64,000 nucleotides of DNA from Aptenodytes patagonicus (lineage: Eukaryota > Chordata > Aves > Sphenisciformes > Spheniscidae): the NCBI RefSeq assembly GCF_965638725.1, contig NC_134950.1, forward strand, positions 6,944,101 through 7,008,100. Direction: 5' to 3'. Below, in pieces: positions 1-12,026 of the stretch; positions within the stretch are counted from its first letter, which is position 1; the number at the start of each line of letters is the position of its first letter. The notes beneath the pieces were generated by a model. That model searched no databases and was not told the DNA's origin. It saw only the letters and a program-made list of their open reading frames with translations. Position numbers and translations under genes: made by a program.

Positions 1-1050
1 TCAAATATGATGGAGAGTGGCTTAGCAACTTCATCCGCCAGTTCATTCAGGACCTGCGGATGGATCTCATCAGGTCCCACGGACTTGTGCACCTTCAGGT
101 GCCTTAGATGGTCTCGAACCTGATCTTCTCCCACAGTGGGTGGCTCTTCATTCTCCCAGTCCCTGCCTTTGCCTTCTGCAGCTTGGGCAGTGAGGCTCGA
201 GCACTTGTCAGTGAAGACCAAGGCAAAAAAGTCATTGAGTACCTCCGCCTTCTCTGTATCCTGGGTAACCAGGTGTCCCGTTTTATTCCAGAGAGGGCCC
301 ACATTTTCCCTCGCCTTCCTTTTATCCCCAAAGTACCTATAGAATCTTTTCTTGTTGCCCTTGACATCCCTGGCCAGATTTAATTCTGTCAGGGCTTTAG
401 CTTTCCTAATCTGGTCCCTGGCTGCTCGGACAATTTCTCTGTATTCCTCCCAGGCTACCTGTCCTTGCTTCCACCCTCTGTAGGCTTCCTTCTTGTGTCT
501 GAGTTTGTCCAGGAGCTCCTTGTTCATCCAGGCAGGCCTCCTGGCGTTTTTGCCTGATTTCCTCTTTGTTGGGATGCATCGCTCCTGAGCTTGAAGGAGG
601 TGATCCTTGAATATTACCCAGCTTTCTTGGGACCCTCTTCCCTCCAGGGCTTTGGCCCATGGCATTCTACCAAGCAGATCCCTGAAGAGGCCAAAGTCTG
701 CTCTCCTGAAGGCCAGGGGAGTGAGCTTGCTGTGTGCCCTCCTCGGTGCCCTAAGGATCTTGAACTCCACCATTTCATGGTCACTGCAGCCCAGGCTGCC
801 CTTGAGCTTCACATTCCCCACCAGCCCCTCCTTGTTGGTGAGAACAAGGTCCAGCATAGCACCTCTCTTCATTGGCTCCTCTACCACTTGGAGAAGGAAG
901 TTATTGTTGACTCATTCCAGGAACCTCCTGGACTGCTTATGCCCTGCCATGTTGTCCCTCCAACAGATGTCGGGGTGGTTGAAGTCCCCCATGAGGACCA
1001 GGGCTTGTGAGCGTGAGGTTGCTCCTATCTTCCTAAAGAAGTTTGATAAA
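1..1050 (-). mobile_element. CR1 LINE fragment (endonuclease to start of reverse transcriptase), decayed
   Basis: On the minus strand this reads as the CR1 ORF2 protein, from the second half of the endonuclease domain ([10 protein letters not shown] near 990-960, then the [12 protein letters not shown] motif) through the linker into the first part of the reverse transcriptase ([16 protein letters not shown] at the window edge). The 3' part lies left of position 1. The 5' end is truncated near 1050, the usual form of a CR1 insertion. The frame is broken: a TGA follows RRFLE near 921, and matching peptide segments fall in different frames around 100-370 and 400-660. It is therefore an old inactive copy, clearly more diverged than the two long copies at 5.6 and 22.9 kb. 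The left boundary is unknown and the right boundary is good to about 30 bases. Confidence 0.9.
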
Positions 1051-3064
1051 TACCAACAACATTTTTGTAATTAGATATATAGTAGTGGTAAGTAATTATA
1101 GAAGTGTTATACATACACATACATACATACAAACATATTCTTCTACTATGGCTGAGTAACTTGGATTTCTAGGGATGCTGAGAAATCTTGGAAACTTAAA
1201 AAAGATATATGTGACCAAGTGTGTCTTAAGGCTGTCTTGAACCACATCGGAGGAAAAAAAGAAAAAAAAGGGGAGGATACCATGTCTTAATCTGCATCTG
1301 AAGTAAAATATAAGGTGATGGATGATCCACAGTTAAAAAGGCTATTTGAAAATGGACAGTTCACAGATGCAGAGGATTTCAGAGAAAGTATACAATGACA
1401 GATGGAGGTATTACCAAATGAAAGAAAACAGGAATGTTCTGTGGGGTAACTAATTAATCTTGTACATGGAGAATGTGGAGAATCGTCAAAGTTGAACATA
1501 GCTACCAGAGGTGGAGCTGACTGCAGACAGTGCCCATAAGACTGTAACAAATACCACCAAGTTGTGCAGGCACACCTTTTTTCTTCAAAATCAGATATGC
1601 AGAATTGAGCACTCTGATATCCTGTATTATATTACTGTATATGTAAATATTGTCTTATTATCATTAAAGGGAAAGAAATTCTACTGCCTGCAGTTGATCT
1701 GGCAACATGCCCTTGATATTTGGTTGTAATCTGCATGCAAAAGCAATGGGGAATAAAAGTACAAAGGCCATAAAACTTCATGGTCAATAAAGAGCCATAA
1801 TTGTCTCTAGGGGGAAGGACAAAAGCCCTCTTTTGAGAGTTTGTACATAATTAGACATGGTGGGATTTCTTACACCTTCTCAGGGGCAGGATGTTTGAAA
1901 CATGTCTGTGGCCAAATTAGGATTATATCAACCAGACTTGTGCCCTCAATGCCTCTTTTCTATTAATATCACCATTAATGAAAATCTGATAGATTAATTG
2001 ATTTATCTTGATTGATCATGTTGATAAATCAGGACCTAGGTGAACATCTTAAAGATTTAGGAATAGCTCTGCAGCCAGCAAAAGCAGATAAACACTTGAT
2101 TATGTATTCTGGTGAGTCAAGCTCACCCATATGGGTTCTCATCTCCTGTGTCTCCATTTCCCTTCTGCTAATCTAACCTCTTAGCAACATTTTAGCAATT
2201 CCTGTGGGTGATACAAGCAGTGAATAGAAATTGGAAAACTACAGATGAGTCTGAACTTACTTCCATTAAAGACAACGGATGCTTTATTCCATTAACGTCA
2301 AGGACACTAGTCTGAGCGATAATGGTATTTAATATTATTTCTTTGGCGATGTCTTGACAAAATGAGAAGAACTCCTTTTTCTTGCTTCAGTAGAGGTATA
2401 GACCAAAAAGGGTGTAACCAGGGTAAGGCTGGAGTTTTCTTTCTTATCAGAATTTGCTGATTAGCCAGAATTCTGGGGGAGGAGATGGTTAGTTTTAGAA
2501 GCTTCTCATGTGCGCCCTTCCAGTTTGCCTATTTCAAACCTTTCAGTCCACTTGCCCATCCACAAGGTTACCAAAGTTTCTGATGATTCCCAGTTTCTTG
2601 ACAGCTCACCTGCCAGATCGGGCAAGATCAGAGCACAGAGAGGCTTCATGGATCCTCAAGAGCCAAAACTTCCTGTCTGCTAGCTAGCAGACCACCGTGC
2701 TCTCAGGGTCCCCAGGGTTTCCACAGCTCCTGTTCATCAGGTCCAGAGTCAGGGCTCAATCCCTTTTAACCGGTAATTTTCAATTGTTATGTTTCCTCTG
2801 ACAAACAGTAAAACAAAATTTCAAAATATCAGATCTTATGTGAAGAACTTCCCTGCCCAGACTCCTTAATCCAAAACCTGGGAGCAGGCTGTGTGCCAGC
2901 TTTGGTGCACAGGCAAAGTGATATCATTTTGTTCAGGACGTAGCCAGACAATGTCATTGCATGGTCTCAGATGTGGCCATTCCTCAATTTCCAATTACTG
3001 TCCTCTCAGATCCGTTTCTATGCAATCCGGAGCAGACTGGACAAAACCATGGCAGTGGGGCGTG

Positions 3065-3088
3065 TATTTATTTATTTATTTATTTATT
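3065..3088. repeat. (TATT)n microsatellite
   Basis: About six uninterrupted copies of TATT, ending in TATTCAG. It is an ordinary simple repeat. Confidence 0.9.
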
Positions 3089-3484
3089 CAGCATTGTAAC
3101 AGTCAAGGAGGGTTCACAGGAGGAATTACACATCTCAGCTAAAAGGGCAGCAACCTTTAGCCAAAATGCACTACTGTCTTACACTACTCGGATGTGAGCC
3201 CATGTACACATCTGGCAACACCTATAAACTGATTGTGCTAAATCTATGTATGCCTACATCATCTTCTCTACTGTACTGCAAAACAGCAGTGTTTGTTAGC
3301 ATTTCACTAGATATACTATTCTTAGCTGCCTGAATGTTAAATAAGTTCGGTTTAAATTGATGTAGGAGTGTCCAGGTATTTGCAGCACTTCTGTTATGTT
3401 GATTGATATCACTTCTTCACTTAAACAATAGCTACACGTAGTGCAAATGGGCAGGTAAGGGTAAGATAAGGCAAAAAAGCAATA

Positions 3485-3520
3485 TTATTACTATTATTAT
3501 TATTGCTGTTGTTGTTGTTA
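3485..3520. repeat. Compound trinucleotide tract (ATT)n then (GTT)n
   Basis: ATT/ACT units pass directly into GCT/GTT units and end in GTTACAG. It is a low-complexity tract with no sign of function. Confidence 0.8.
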
Positions 3521-4927
3521 CAGCACAAACAAATTGCAGCTGCAATCTTTGTCCAATCAGTAGCAGCAATTACAGCTTACCATCTCCTTAGCCATTATCA
3601 GGCAACAGTTCTCTAAATGTAGTGTGGGCAGGGACTGAGGGTAGCAGGCAATGTCCGTATACAACATCCTTGCCTCACAGCTGCTGCCAGCATGTCCATT
3701 TTCCTTTTGTTTAATTAGGTAATTTAAAACAGCTTCTCCCACACCTCTTCACACCCACAAAGCAAAAGCCACTACTGACATTTCCAAGACAAGAATATGT
3801 AGTTTTGTATTCTTTATCATTTTATCCTCCATCAGGGCTGATTCTTTTAACTGGTAGGAGAGCCAACTTCACGTTTCATAGAATATGCCCTTTTTTATGC
3901 AAAGCATTAGCTAGAATGACATTTCAGCACTGATCCTGAGAAAAGGACATTGCAAAGTGTCTTTATGGTGAGATAAATCCAGTGTAGCATGAATAAAAAA
4001 ATTTCCAGTGCATTTCCATTCTGATTACATATCTACTTGGAAATCTAGATAGCTAGTTTAAATCATCAATCTACTGGGTTCAATGCCGTGGAAATTGCAA
4101 AGAAGTTCTGCTTTGCAGGACCTCCCGTACTGTATCTTGCTGAACAAATTTGAATGTGCCTATGTACAGAGCAGAGAAATTTGATTGTGACACTTCTCTG
4201 TATGGATTGTGTCACTTTTCATACTAAACTGACTTTTTCAGGCTTCAGTTTAGCAGGTTATGTCACTAGACTCCAGAATAATTATTTTGAAAAAGACTGG
4301 TTTTTTTCTTTACTTCCATAGCATATCTATTCTGTGGGGGGTTTTAAGGGTTCATAGGATCCTTTTTTAAAGGATCCACACCTTGTATAATTTACTATAG
4401 TCTTATTGTGCAAGTATTATTATTATTTCTATTTTCCACTCATAAAAGTAATAACATGAGAAACAACTCCTTACTTCATTTTGTGAAGATTCATCCTTTT
4501 CTAGAAATTCCACTATTCCAGCTAATCCCTAAAGATAAAGAGGAAATTTCCTTGCCAATGATGCAGGTATGAAGTAGCAAGTGATGTGCTGGTGCAATCA
4601 TGGTAACTGTCACCAAGCATACAGATGGTGACCTGTGGGACAGTGAAAATCTTGGTGCAGATTTCTCTGACCAACCCTTTGGCTTACAGGTTACTTTGCT
4701 TTCAATGTACTTCACATATTACACAATGTCAGTCATTACAGGATACACAGATACAATGCTGAGGCTGAACTGAACAATGGCAGAACAAACCTTAAAACCT
4801 TTCACATTTAACTCTGATTTAGAGAGAAGAAGGAATATGGTCTCAAAACTGCTGTTTAAAAAAGGCTTTCAAAGAAAAATAAAACCCAAGATGGAAGAGT
4901 TCATTCTTGGACAGCTTCTTGGACACC

Positions 4928-5228
4928 TTTTTTTTTTTTTTTTTTTTTTTTACAATTCTGACATTACATATTTATTTCATTCCCTTTTGTTTTTGACACT
5001 AAAAAATCCCATTACATGAAACTCCCTGTATTTCACTTTCCCCTAAGGGTACTTAAAAATAGCAGTCTTTTTGTGTGTCTTCATGGTATTTCTTTTAATA
5101 TACTTTTCCCTATTTTTAATTTTAAAAGTTGTCTCGTATTAAATATTTCAGATGTTCTGGCACACTTTTATTTCAAGCCTCCCGGCCCTTCTGCAGAACC
5201 ACCTCCTGCAGGAGCGAGAGGCAGCTTT
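4928..5228 (-). pseudogene. Possible retrocopy tail: AATAAA followed by a genomic A-tract
   Basis: On the minus strand an AATAAA (4976-4971) is followed 19 bases later by 24 uninterrupted A (T on the plus strand, 4928-4951). This is the layout of a reverse-transcribed polyadenylated mRNA end. The sequence upstream on the minus strand looks like a 3' UTR: AT-rich, with another AATAAA at 5172-5167. A GC-rich patch at 5180-5225 can be read as a short frame ending in a stop just before that second signal. I cannot name a parent gene. An alternative is a chance A-tract next to a chance hexamer. A pyrimidine-rich AG near 5208 would also fit a real terminal exon, which argues against a retrocopy. 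No target-site duplication was found. The extent is uncertain. Confidence 0.3.
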
Positions 5229-5648
5229 CATGCCAGATTGCCTTACAATTTCCCAGTGACAGCTACCCCTCTCCTTGTTTACCTTTCTGAAATAAGTATA
5301 ATGCCACCTTCATGGTAGAGGGGCAGATTAGCAGCCGTCTCCTAAGTCCTTGTGTAACAGCATCATCTCTTGTGCAAAGTAGAGACAAGGACCACCATAA
5401 AGCCAGCACACAGAGGGTAGGGGATAAACCACCTTAATCTCTCCAGTCAGCTTGTGGCATGGCCTAGAAGAAGACTGCACATAAACAAGAGCTTCTCAGA
5501 TCTGGCTTGCCTGACCTACAACCACCATAGTTGTAGGTCCATTCTGAGCTCTGTTCTGGACAATTTAAGAGGAGTCAACCCTCCATATTCTCCACCCAAA
5601 TATTAGTACATCCTCACGCCCTTCCCTTAGAGCAAAACTCCATGCAAA
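5229..5648. other. Unannotated spacer before CR1 copy A
   Basis: No gene or named repeat recognised. It ends where the CR1 homology shared with the copy at 23.6 kb begins abruptly. Confidence 0.6.
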
Positions 5649-7669
5649 ACGCCGTAAGAAGAACGGGCGGGGAAGATGACCGGCCTGGCTGAACGGGGAG
5701 CTCTTGCTGGGACTCAGGAAAAAAAGGAGAGTTTACCGCTTGTGGAAGAAGGGGCAGGCGACTCAAGAAGAGTACAGGGATCTCGTTAGGTCGTGCAGAG
5801 AAGAAATGAGAAAGGCAAAAGCCCAGCTAGAACGCAATCTGGCCGCTGTCATTAGAGACAACAAAAAAAGTTTTTACAAATATATTAATGACAAGAAGAG
5901 AGCCAAGGAGAATCTCCATCCTTTATTGGATACAAGGGGGAACATTGTCACCGAGGATGAGGAAAATGCTGAGGTACTCAATGCCTTCTTTGCCTCAGTC
6001 TTTAACAGGCAGACCAGTTATTCTCAGGGTACTCGGCCCCCCGAGCTGGAAGACGGGGACGGCGAGCAGGATGAACCCCCCGTAATCCAAGAGGAAGCAG
6101 TTAATGACCTGCTATGCCACCTGGACGGTCACAAGTCTATGGGGCCGGATGGGATCCACCCGAGAGTGCTGAGGGAGCTGGCGGAGGACCTCGCCAAGCC
6201 ACTCTCCATCATTTATCAGCAGTCCTGGTTAACGGGGGAGGTCCCGGACGACTGGAGGCTTGCCAATGTGACGCCCATCTACAAGAAGGGCCGGAAGGAG
6301 GATCCGGGGAACTACAGGCCTGTCAGCCTGACCTCGGTGCTGGGGAAGATTATGGAGCGGTTCATCTTGAGGATGCTCACAAGGCATGAGCGGGACAACC
6401 AGGGGATCAGGCCCAGCCAGCACGGATTCATGAGAGGCAGGTCCTGCCTGACCAACCTGATCTCCTTCTATGACCAGGTGACCCGCCTAGTGGATGAGGG
6501 AAAGGCTGTGGATGTGGTCTACCTGGACTTCAGTAAGGCCTTTGACACCATCTCCCACAGCATTCTCCTCGAGAAGCTAGCAGCTCACAGCTCAGACAGG
6601 TGTACTCTGCGCTGGGTCAAAAACTGGCTGGACGGCCGGGCCCAGAGAGTTGTGGTGAATGGAGTTACATCCAGTTGGTGGCCGGTCACGAGCGGTGTTC
6701 CCCAGGGCTCAGTACTGGGGCCGGTCTTGTTCAATATCTTTATCGATGATCTGGACGAGGGGATGGAGTGCACCCTCAGTCAGTTTGCAGACGACGCCAA
6801 GTTGGGCGGGAGTGTTGATCTGCTCGAGGGTAGGAAGGCTCTGCAGAGGGACCTGGACATGCTGGATCGATGGGCCCAGGCCAACTGTATGAGGTTCAAC
6901 AAGGACAAGTGCCGGGTCCTGCAGTTTGGCCACAACAACCCCATGCAGCGCTACAGGCTTGGGGAAGAGTGGCTGGAAAGCTGCCCAGCAGAGAAGGACC
7001 TGGGGGTGCTGGTCGACAGCCGGCTGAACATGAGCCAGCAGTGTGCCCAGGCAGCCAAGAAGGCCAATGGCATCCTGGCCTGTATCAGAACTAGTGTGGC
7101 CAGCAGGAGTAGGGAAGTGATCGTGCCCCTGTACTCGGCACTGGTGAGGCCGCACCTCGAATATTTTGTTCAGTTTTGGGCCCCTCACTACCAGAAGGAC
7201 ATTGAGGTGCTGGAGCATGTCCAGAGAAGGGCAATGAGGCTGGTGAGGGGTCTGGAGAACAAATCTGATGAGGAGCGGCTGAGGGAACTGGGCTTGTTTA
7301 GCCTGGAGAAGAGGAGGCTGAGGGGAGACCTCATCGCTCTCTACAACTCCCTGAAAGGAGGTTGTAGCGAGGTGGGTGTCGGTCTCTTCTCCCAAGTAAC
7401 AAGCGACAGGACAAGAGGAAATGGCCTCAAGTTGCGCCAGGGGAGGTTTAGATTGGACGTGAGGAAAAATTTCTTTACTGAAAGAGTGGTGAAACATTGG
7501 ACCAGGCTGCCCAGGGAAGTGGTGGAGTCCCCATCCCTGGAGGTATTTAAAAGACGAGTAGATGAGGCACTTAGGGACATGGTTTAGTGGACATGGTGGT
7601 GTTGGGTCGATGGTTGGACTTGATGATCTTAGAGGTCTTTTCCAACCTCAATGATTCTATGATTCTATG
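5649..7669 (+). mobile_element. CR1 LINE, young 5'-truncated copy A
   Basis: Sequence from 5649 matches the second long copy from 23590 with only scattered substitutions, through the complete reverse transcriptase and 3' UTR. It ends in the CR1 octamer tail (two ATTCTATG units, ending at 7669). The 5' end is truncated at the endonuclease/RT linker. CR1 elements normally lack a poly-A tail and clear target duplications, and none is seen here. The sense strand is plus. Compared with the decayed CR1 pieces nearby this insertion is recent, because its RT frame is still open. Confidence 0.96.
5680..7587 (+). pseudogene. CR1 ORF2 C-terminal part (reverse transcriptase), frame open
   Basis: One open frame of about 636 codons runs from just after a TGA at 5677-5679 to TAG at 7585-7587. 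Numbering from the codon at 5704, the catalytic palm motifs are intact: LDFSKAFDT with the first Asp near residue 275, [11 protein letters not shown], and FADD at residues 361-364. The thumb/C-terminal region continues to the normal end. The TGA at 5677 stands where copy B has CGA, so it is a C-to-T change at a CpG. There is no natural ATG or endonuclease domain. The protein is not expected to be made in its native form, although the RT itself shows no internal break. It is a transposon protein, not a host gene. Confidence 0.93.
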
Positions 7670-10600
7670 CCTGCGTCCAAGCCTCTCACTATCTAGGACC
7701 CAGAGCTATGTCCTCGTGAACACATATCTACAGTCATCACTTCCATCCCAATACTGTCCCCATCTGCACTTGCATCAGTGCTTCCTGCCTCATCCTTCCT
7801 TACCAGTTGTTTTTCACCCATCCTCTTGGATGTTAATGGCCAAGCAGGTATTTAGACAGAAATGCATGCATTCTTACCCCTCGGCTCAGATATCTCTCTT
7901 TGAAGAAGCCACCAGGAGCAGCTGCCTTGTTCCTTTTGCATTTGCTTGTGCCCTATCAATAGTATGCACACCGTGCTTGATAAACTCTGGAATAAACTAT
8001 TCCAGACTCCCGAGCTGCCTGTCTATCTGTCTCTTCACTAGAAATAAGATAACTCTTAAAAATAAAGTAATAAAACTTCTTCTAAGTAGAAGGAAATGAC
8101 CTTTATTTGTTGCATGTCTAAGTAAACTGCATAAAAATAACATGAAGACTGTGACATGAGATAACCAATATGGTAAATTTAGGCTGACACTTTGTCCTTA
8201 ACTTGAACTGTTCAACAAGAAAGTATACAGTAAAAAGAAAGATTTGGCCTTAAATCAGATTCTCTTGGGATATGTTATTCTGCTATATGCTTAATATATT
8301 TTCAGGTACTTCCTGAGCTGCCTGTTATATGAGACAGAATCACTGGGAAAGCAGGAATGCTGAAAGACCATCACTGGGGATCAGAGTCCCTTAGGACCAG
8401 ACGCTATAAAGCTAAATCGTAACAACAGAGTCCCTGCCCAGACAATTCAGAAGTTAAATGCCAGAAGGGATACAACAGATGAGCCATTCAGACAGACGGG
8501 GGAGGGAAAAGAAGAACAGGCACTGGCTGAATGGATCTGGTAACAAAAAAGAACGAAGGTCAAACGAAAAAGGCTTGTGAATCTTGACATGGCCGTTTCT
8601 CGCACATGTGGGATTTGTGGTAGGGAAAGCATCAGTAAGCTTGAAGAAGAGTTCAAGTGAGAAACACACATGTGGGGCTATCTTCTGTTCTTTGTCATCT
8701 GGAACAGTCTTTTGGGTAACTACAGGACAGAAATCAAGACCCACATTTGTGTAGAATTTTAAATCTGCTCTTTAGTCAAGTTTTTGAAATTCAAATGTTG
8801 ATAGCAGGACTAGGAATGGAAACTCAAGAGTTGAATGCCAGGAGGTAGTATACTCACCAGAGATGGTCTTTCTCACCTAGCAGAAAAAGGTAGAGCAGAA
8901 AACATAAACTGGAAAAAAAAGAAGCCAAATTTTAATGTAAGAGGTAGTGAAACATTAGCATAATTTACCAAGAGAAAATTTTCAGTCAAAATGGGAATTT
9001 TTTGTTGAAGTTATTTGTATATTTGTAGTTTTGCATGTCAAGATACAACACGTGGATCATGAAAGTGATTCTTTCTGGCCTTGAAGTATGTAAGAAGTCA
9101 TTGATCCCAGGTGAAAATATGAATAAAGTTCAAAACACTTTTTCTACTTGTTTTTCTGTAGTATCTACTTTTCTCAGATACCGTCTTTTCTTCATTGCTT
9201 TCTTTGTTAGTCCTTGGAAACCGTCACCAGGGTGACAGGCCAGTATCCTGTTGTTTCACATACTGCACAGATAGACAACAAAAAGACATCCTGTACCCCA
9301 AAACTGTTCACAGTAGAGCTGAAATTGAACATCTGGGCAGAGGTGGGAAAACCAAGGTAAAAATTCAGGCTGCAGAGGAGTTGGCTGCATAATGTTTTTT
9401 GTAGGGTTTGTGACGAGGATGGACTTTAAGGGTATTTTGGGGGGATGAGGCTATGAATTTTGCCATTTGTTATGGGAAACGCACAGCAGTAAGGGAGAGT
9501 GCAACAAGTGGAACCTGGCAGATCATGGGTGGAGCAGAGGCAGAAGTTGACATTGTGATACTGATTGAAAGAGGCTGGGTGAATAGTTCAGTTAAGTTCA
9601 GTTAGTTCAGTTAAGGCAAATAGGTACTTTGTTTTGGTTTTCTTGTAATAAGAAAGGACAGTCCTGAGGAAACTGCGAAAAGATGGCATGAGGAGGGGCG
9701 GCATGGCCAAAATAGCAGCCTGGGAGAGCACCCCTGACAGTAGCGACTTACAGAGATATGAGGAAGGCAGGCTTGTATATGATGGGGTAACAGAGAAGTA
9801 TCTTGCTTATCAGAACAAGAGCTGACCAAAACCTGGGCAGGAATGTCAGAATGGGTGCAAAAGCCTTTAGTTTAGGAAAGATGAGGACCTAAATTTGAAC
9901 TTAACTAAGGACCTGCAATTCCAACAGAATGGTGGGATTATCTGTAGCAAACCGTTTCAGACAATGATTGCAGACAGTGCCTTTAATAAGAGCAGGAGAG
10001 GGACATGGGGAAGAAGTTGAAAAAGCAATTATGTTTTTTTTCAGGTTTGTTTGTCTTTTCCTTTTTCTTTTTTCTTTGAACATATGTGAGATAAAGGAGC
10101 AGATAGGTCAAGGGGAAAATGCTTGCAAGATGGGAGACTCACTGGGGCAAGAAGAGAGTGAGTAGAGAAGGGAAGTGGATGAAATTCTTCTGCCTCTCAG
10201 TTTGGGGGAAGGAACCTAAAGTTAAACTACCAAATTTCTTCATGTTTTGTGGAAATACATAAAGCAAGACCCAAGTTAGTGTCCTCCCCAAGGAATGGTG
10301 AACCCCAACCTCAACTATAATTTAAGCACCAGAGAATCCACATGGGAAGGGAATGTTATGAATTCTCCATCCATAGAAACATGCTTAATGAGAACAATTA
10401 TCTTGACATGAAAGTCCCCAACAATGGAGGCTCCACCATGCATGTTTCACCGCTCACCGCAGCACCTACTAAAATGATAGATTCAATTACTTAAAATATT
10501 CCTCGGTTCCATTTTTGCATTAGTACCTTTCTGATGTGTATTTTATTCTTGTTAAAGCAAAAGAGAGAGAGAACAGAAACAGATAAACAAAAAAAACCTG

Positions 10601-10824
10601 CAATCGATGTTTTTAATTGCAGTTCTCTGGGAGGGATGACCAGTGATCATGAGTTATTTTGTTTTTTTGTTGTGCTTCATGACTGCATCACAGTGTTGCT
10701 GGTACGTTAATAACTTCATTGTGCTCACTTCCTTCAGCAGAATGAGTCCTGACTGAAGAGCCAAACATCTGGTGAGAATTCGCAAAACAGATCACAACTC
10801 CCTCCCAGCATCAATACGAAAAAA
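7670..10824. other. Intergenic sequence, no gene recognised
   Basis: AT-rich sequence with many stops and no protein similarity I can name. A short imprecise tandem of GTTCAGTTA-like units sits near 9589-9616. The open frames here, the longest being 170 codons and running out of the CR1 end, lack recognisable motifs. Confidence 0.65.
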
Positions 10825-10935
10825 TAATCATAGAATCATAGAATCATAGAATAGTTTGGGTTGGAAGGGACCTCTAAAGGTCATCTAGTCCAACTCCCCT
10901 GCCGTGGGCAGGGACATCTTCAACTAGATCAGGTT
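10825..10935 (-). mobile_element. CR1 3' end fragment, about 110 bp
   Basis: Three AATCATAG-type octamers (the reverse complement of the CR1 tail) are followed by the conserved CR1 3' UTR core (GTTTGGGTTGGAAGGGACC, TCATCTAGTCCAAC, GACATCTTCAACTAGATCAGG). It is nearly identical to the first 110 bases of the copy at 28724, so both belong to one subfamily. It is very strongly 5'-truncated and read on the minus strand. Confidence 0.95.
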
Positions 10936-11880
10936 ATGATAACACTGAATGGTCTTTTAAACTGACTGAATTTCTTTCCGATCCTATTTAGAACATGGTA
11001 GAAATTTTACTATACTGAGTAGGTGGCTTATTGAAATAATTTTGGTAAGTAATTTTGTACATTTTGACAGTGTAGAAAGCTACCATCAGTTTAAATTTAT
11101 GAGTTAAACCCAAACCACGCTGTAAATTCCCTGATGAGTACTAACACATAAAGGCTTATTCATTTTTTATTTTTATTTATTTTTCCATTTTAACAAGAAA
11201 GTTCTAACAACATTTTTTCCATCCATTTAGACCCAGCTCCAATTTCAAGGTAAGATGTTGGGAAATATTGTGTCACAGTGTAAAAAATATCAAAACAAAG
11301 TGGTAGTTCAGCATGACAAGACAACATATCACTGCCCAGCTGGGATGCCAAGAGGAAAATCAAAGTAAGCACCGGTGTTTGTAGGTTCCTGCACAACATG
11401 ACAAATGTATGTTGTTATCTCAAAAGAAAGGAAGATGAGCTCAGGAAGTGTGTAATGAACAGTGCTCTGTCTTTGAGAGTCAGCAGCACTAGGAGCAACT
11501 GCAGTTCCAGTAAAGCTCTGCTACCTAAAACACTTTTATATTGAGCTGTTGCTAATCAATAGCAAGAATTCCTGTTCCTGTATCTTCTACAAGAAAGACT
11601 CCACGCAGACCTCCTACAACAGGTTCATGGGTGATGGGGTGCCTTGGAGCCCCTTCTGAGAGCTAGCAAGGAAGGGCAGAACTCATGGGTTGGGATCCAT
11701 CTTGCCTCACCTGACAAGGAGAAGCTGTATCTTCTGCAGGCTTGTGATAAATGATCCCCCATTTCCAGTGGAGGGAGACAAGAGATATTTGGCGGGTGGC
11801 TGGTCCCATCCTAAGGTGACTCCTAAGGGGGTTGCTGAGAGTCTTGGTGCACTGATGGGATGTGATTTTGGTTAAAAAGG
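10936..11880. other. Intergenic sequence, no gene recognised
   Basis: No named element or coding signal seen. Confidence 0.6.
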
Positions 11881-12026
11881 AGAGGAGAGGAGAGGAGAGG
11901 AGAGGAGAGGAGAGGAGAGGAGAGGAGAGGAGAGGAGAGGAGAGGAGAGGAGAGGAGAGGAGAGGGAGAGGGAGAGGGAGAGGGAGAGGGAGAGGGAGAG
12001 GGAGAGGGAGAGGGAGAGGGAGAGGG
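11881..12026. repeat. Pure purine microsatellite: (AGAGG)16 then (AGAGGG)11
   Basis: Sixteen exact AGAGG pentamers (11881-11960) switch without a break to eleven exact AGAGGG hexamers (11961-12026). The result is a 146-base strand of purines only on plus. The apparent proteins on the minus strand across it (LLSSP and PSPS repeats) are only translations of the repeat. Confidence 0.97.

Larger units (their letters stand above)
1051..4927. other. Intergenic sequence without a recognisable gene
   Basis: This is AT-rich sequence with scattered stops in all frames. I found no element that I could name. It holds two simple repeats (listed separately) and a small perfect inverted repeat at 4358-4378, GGATCCTTT and AAAGGATCC separated by TTT. 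Short open frames here look like chance. Confidence 0.7.

Noticed and set aside
5704..7587. A 627-codon open frame as a host gene
   Set aside because: It is the CR1 reverse transcriptase. The apparent start at 5704 is a TTG inside the element and the frame has no native start.
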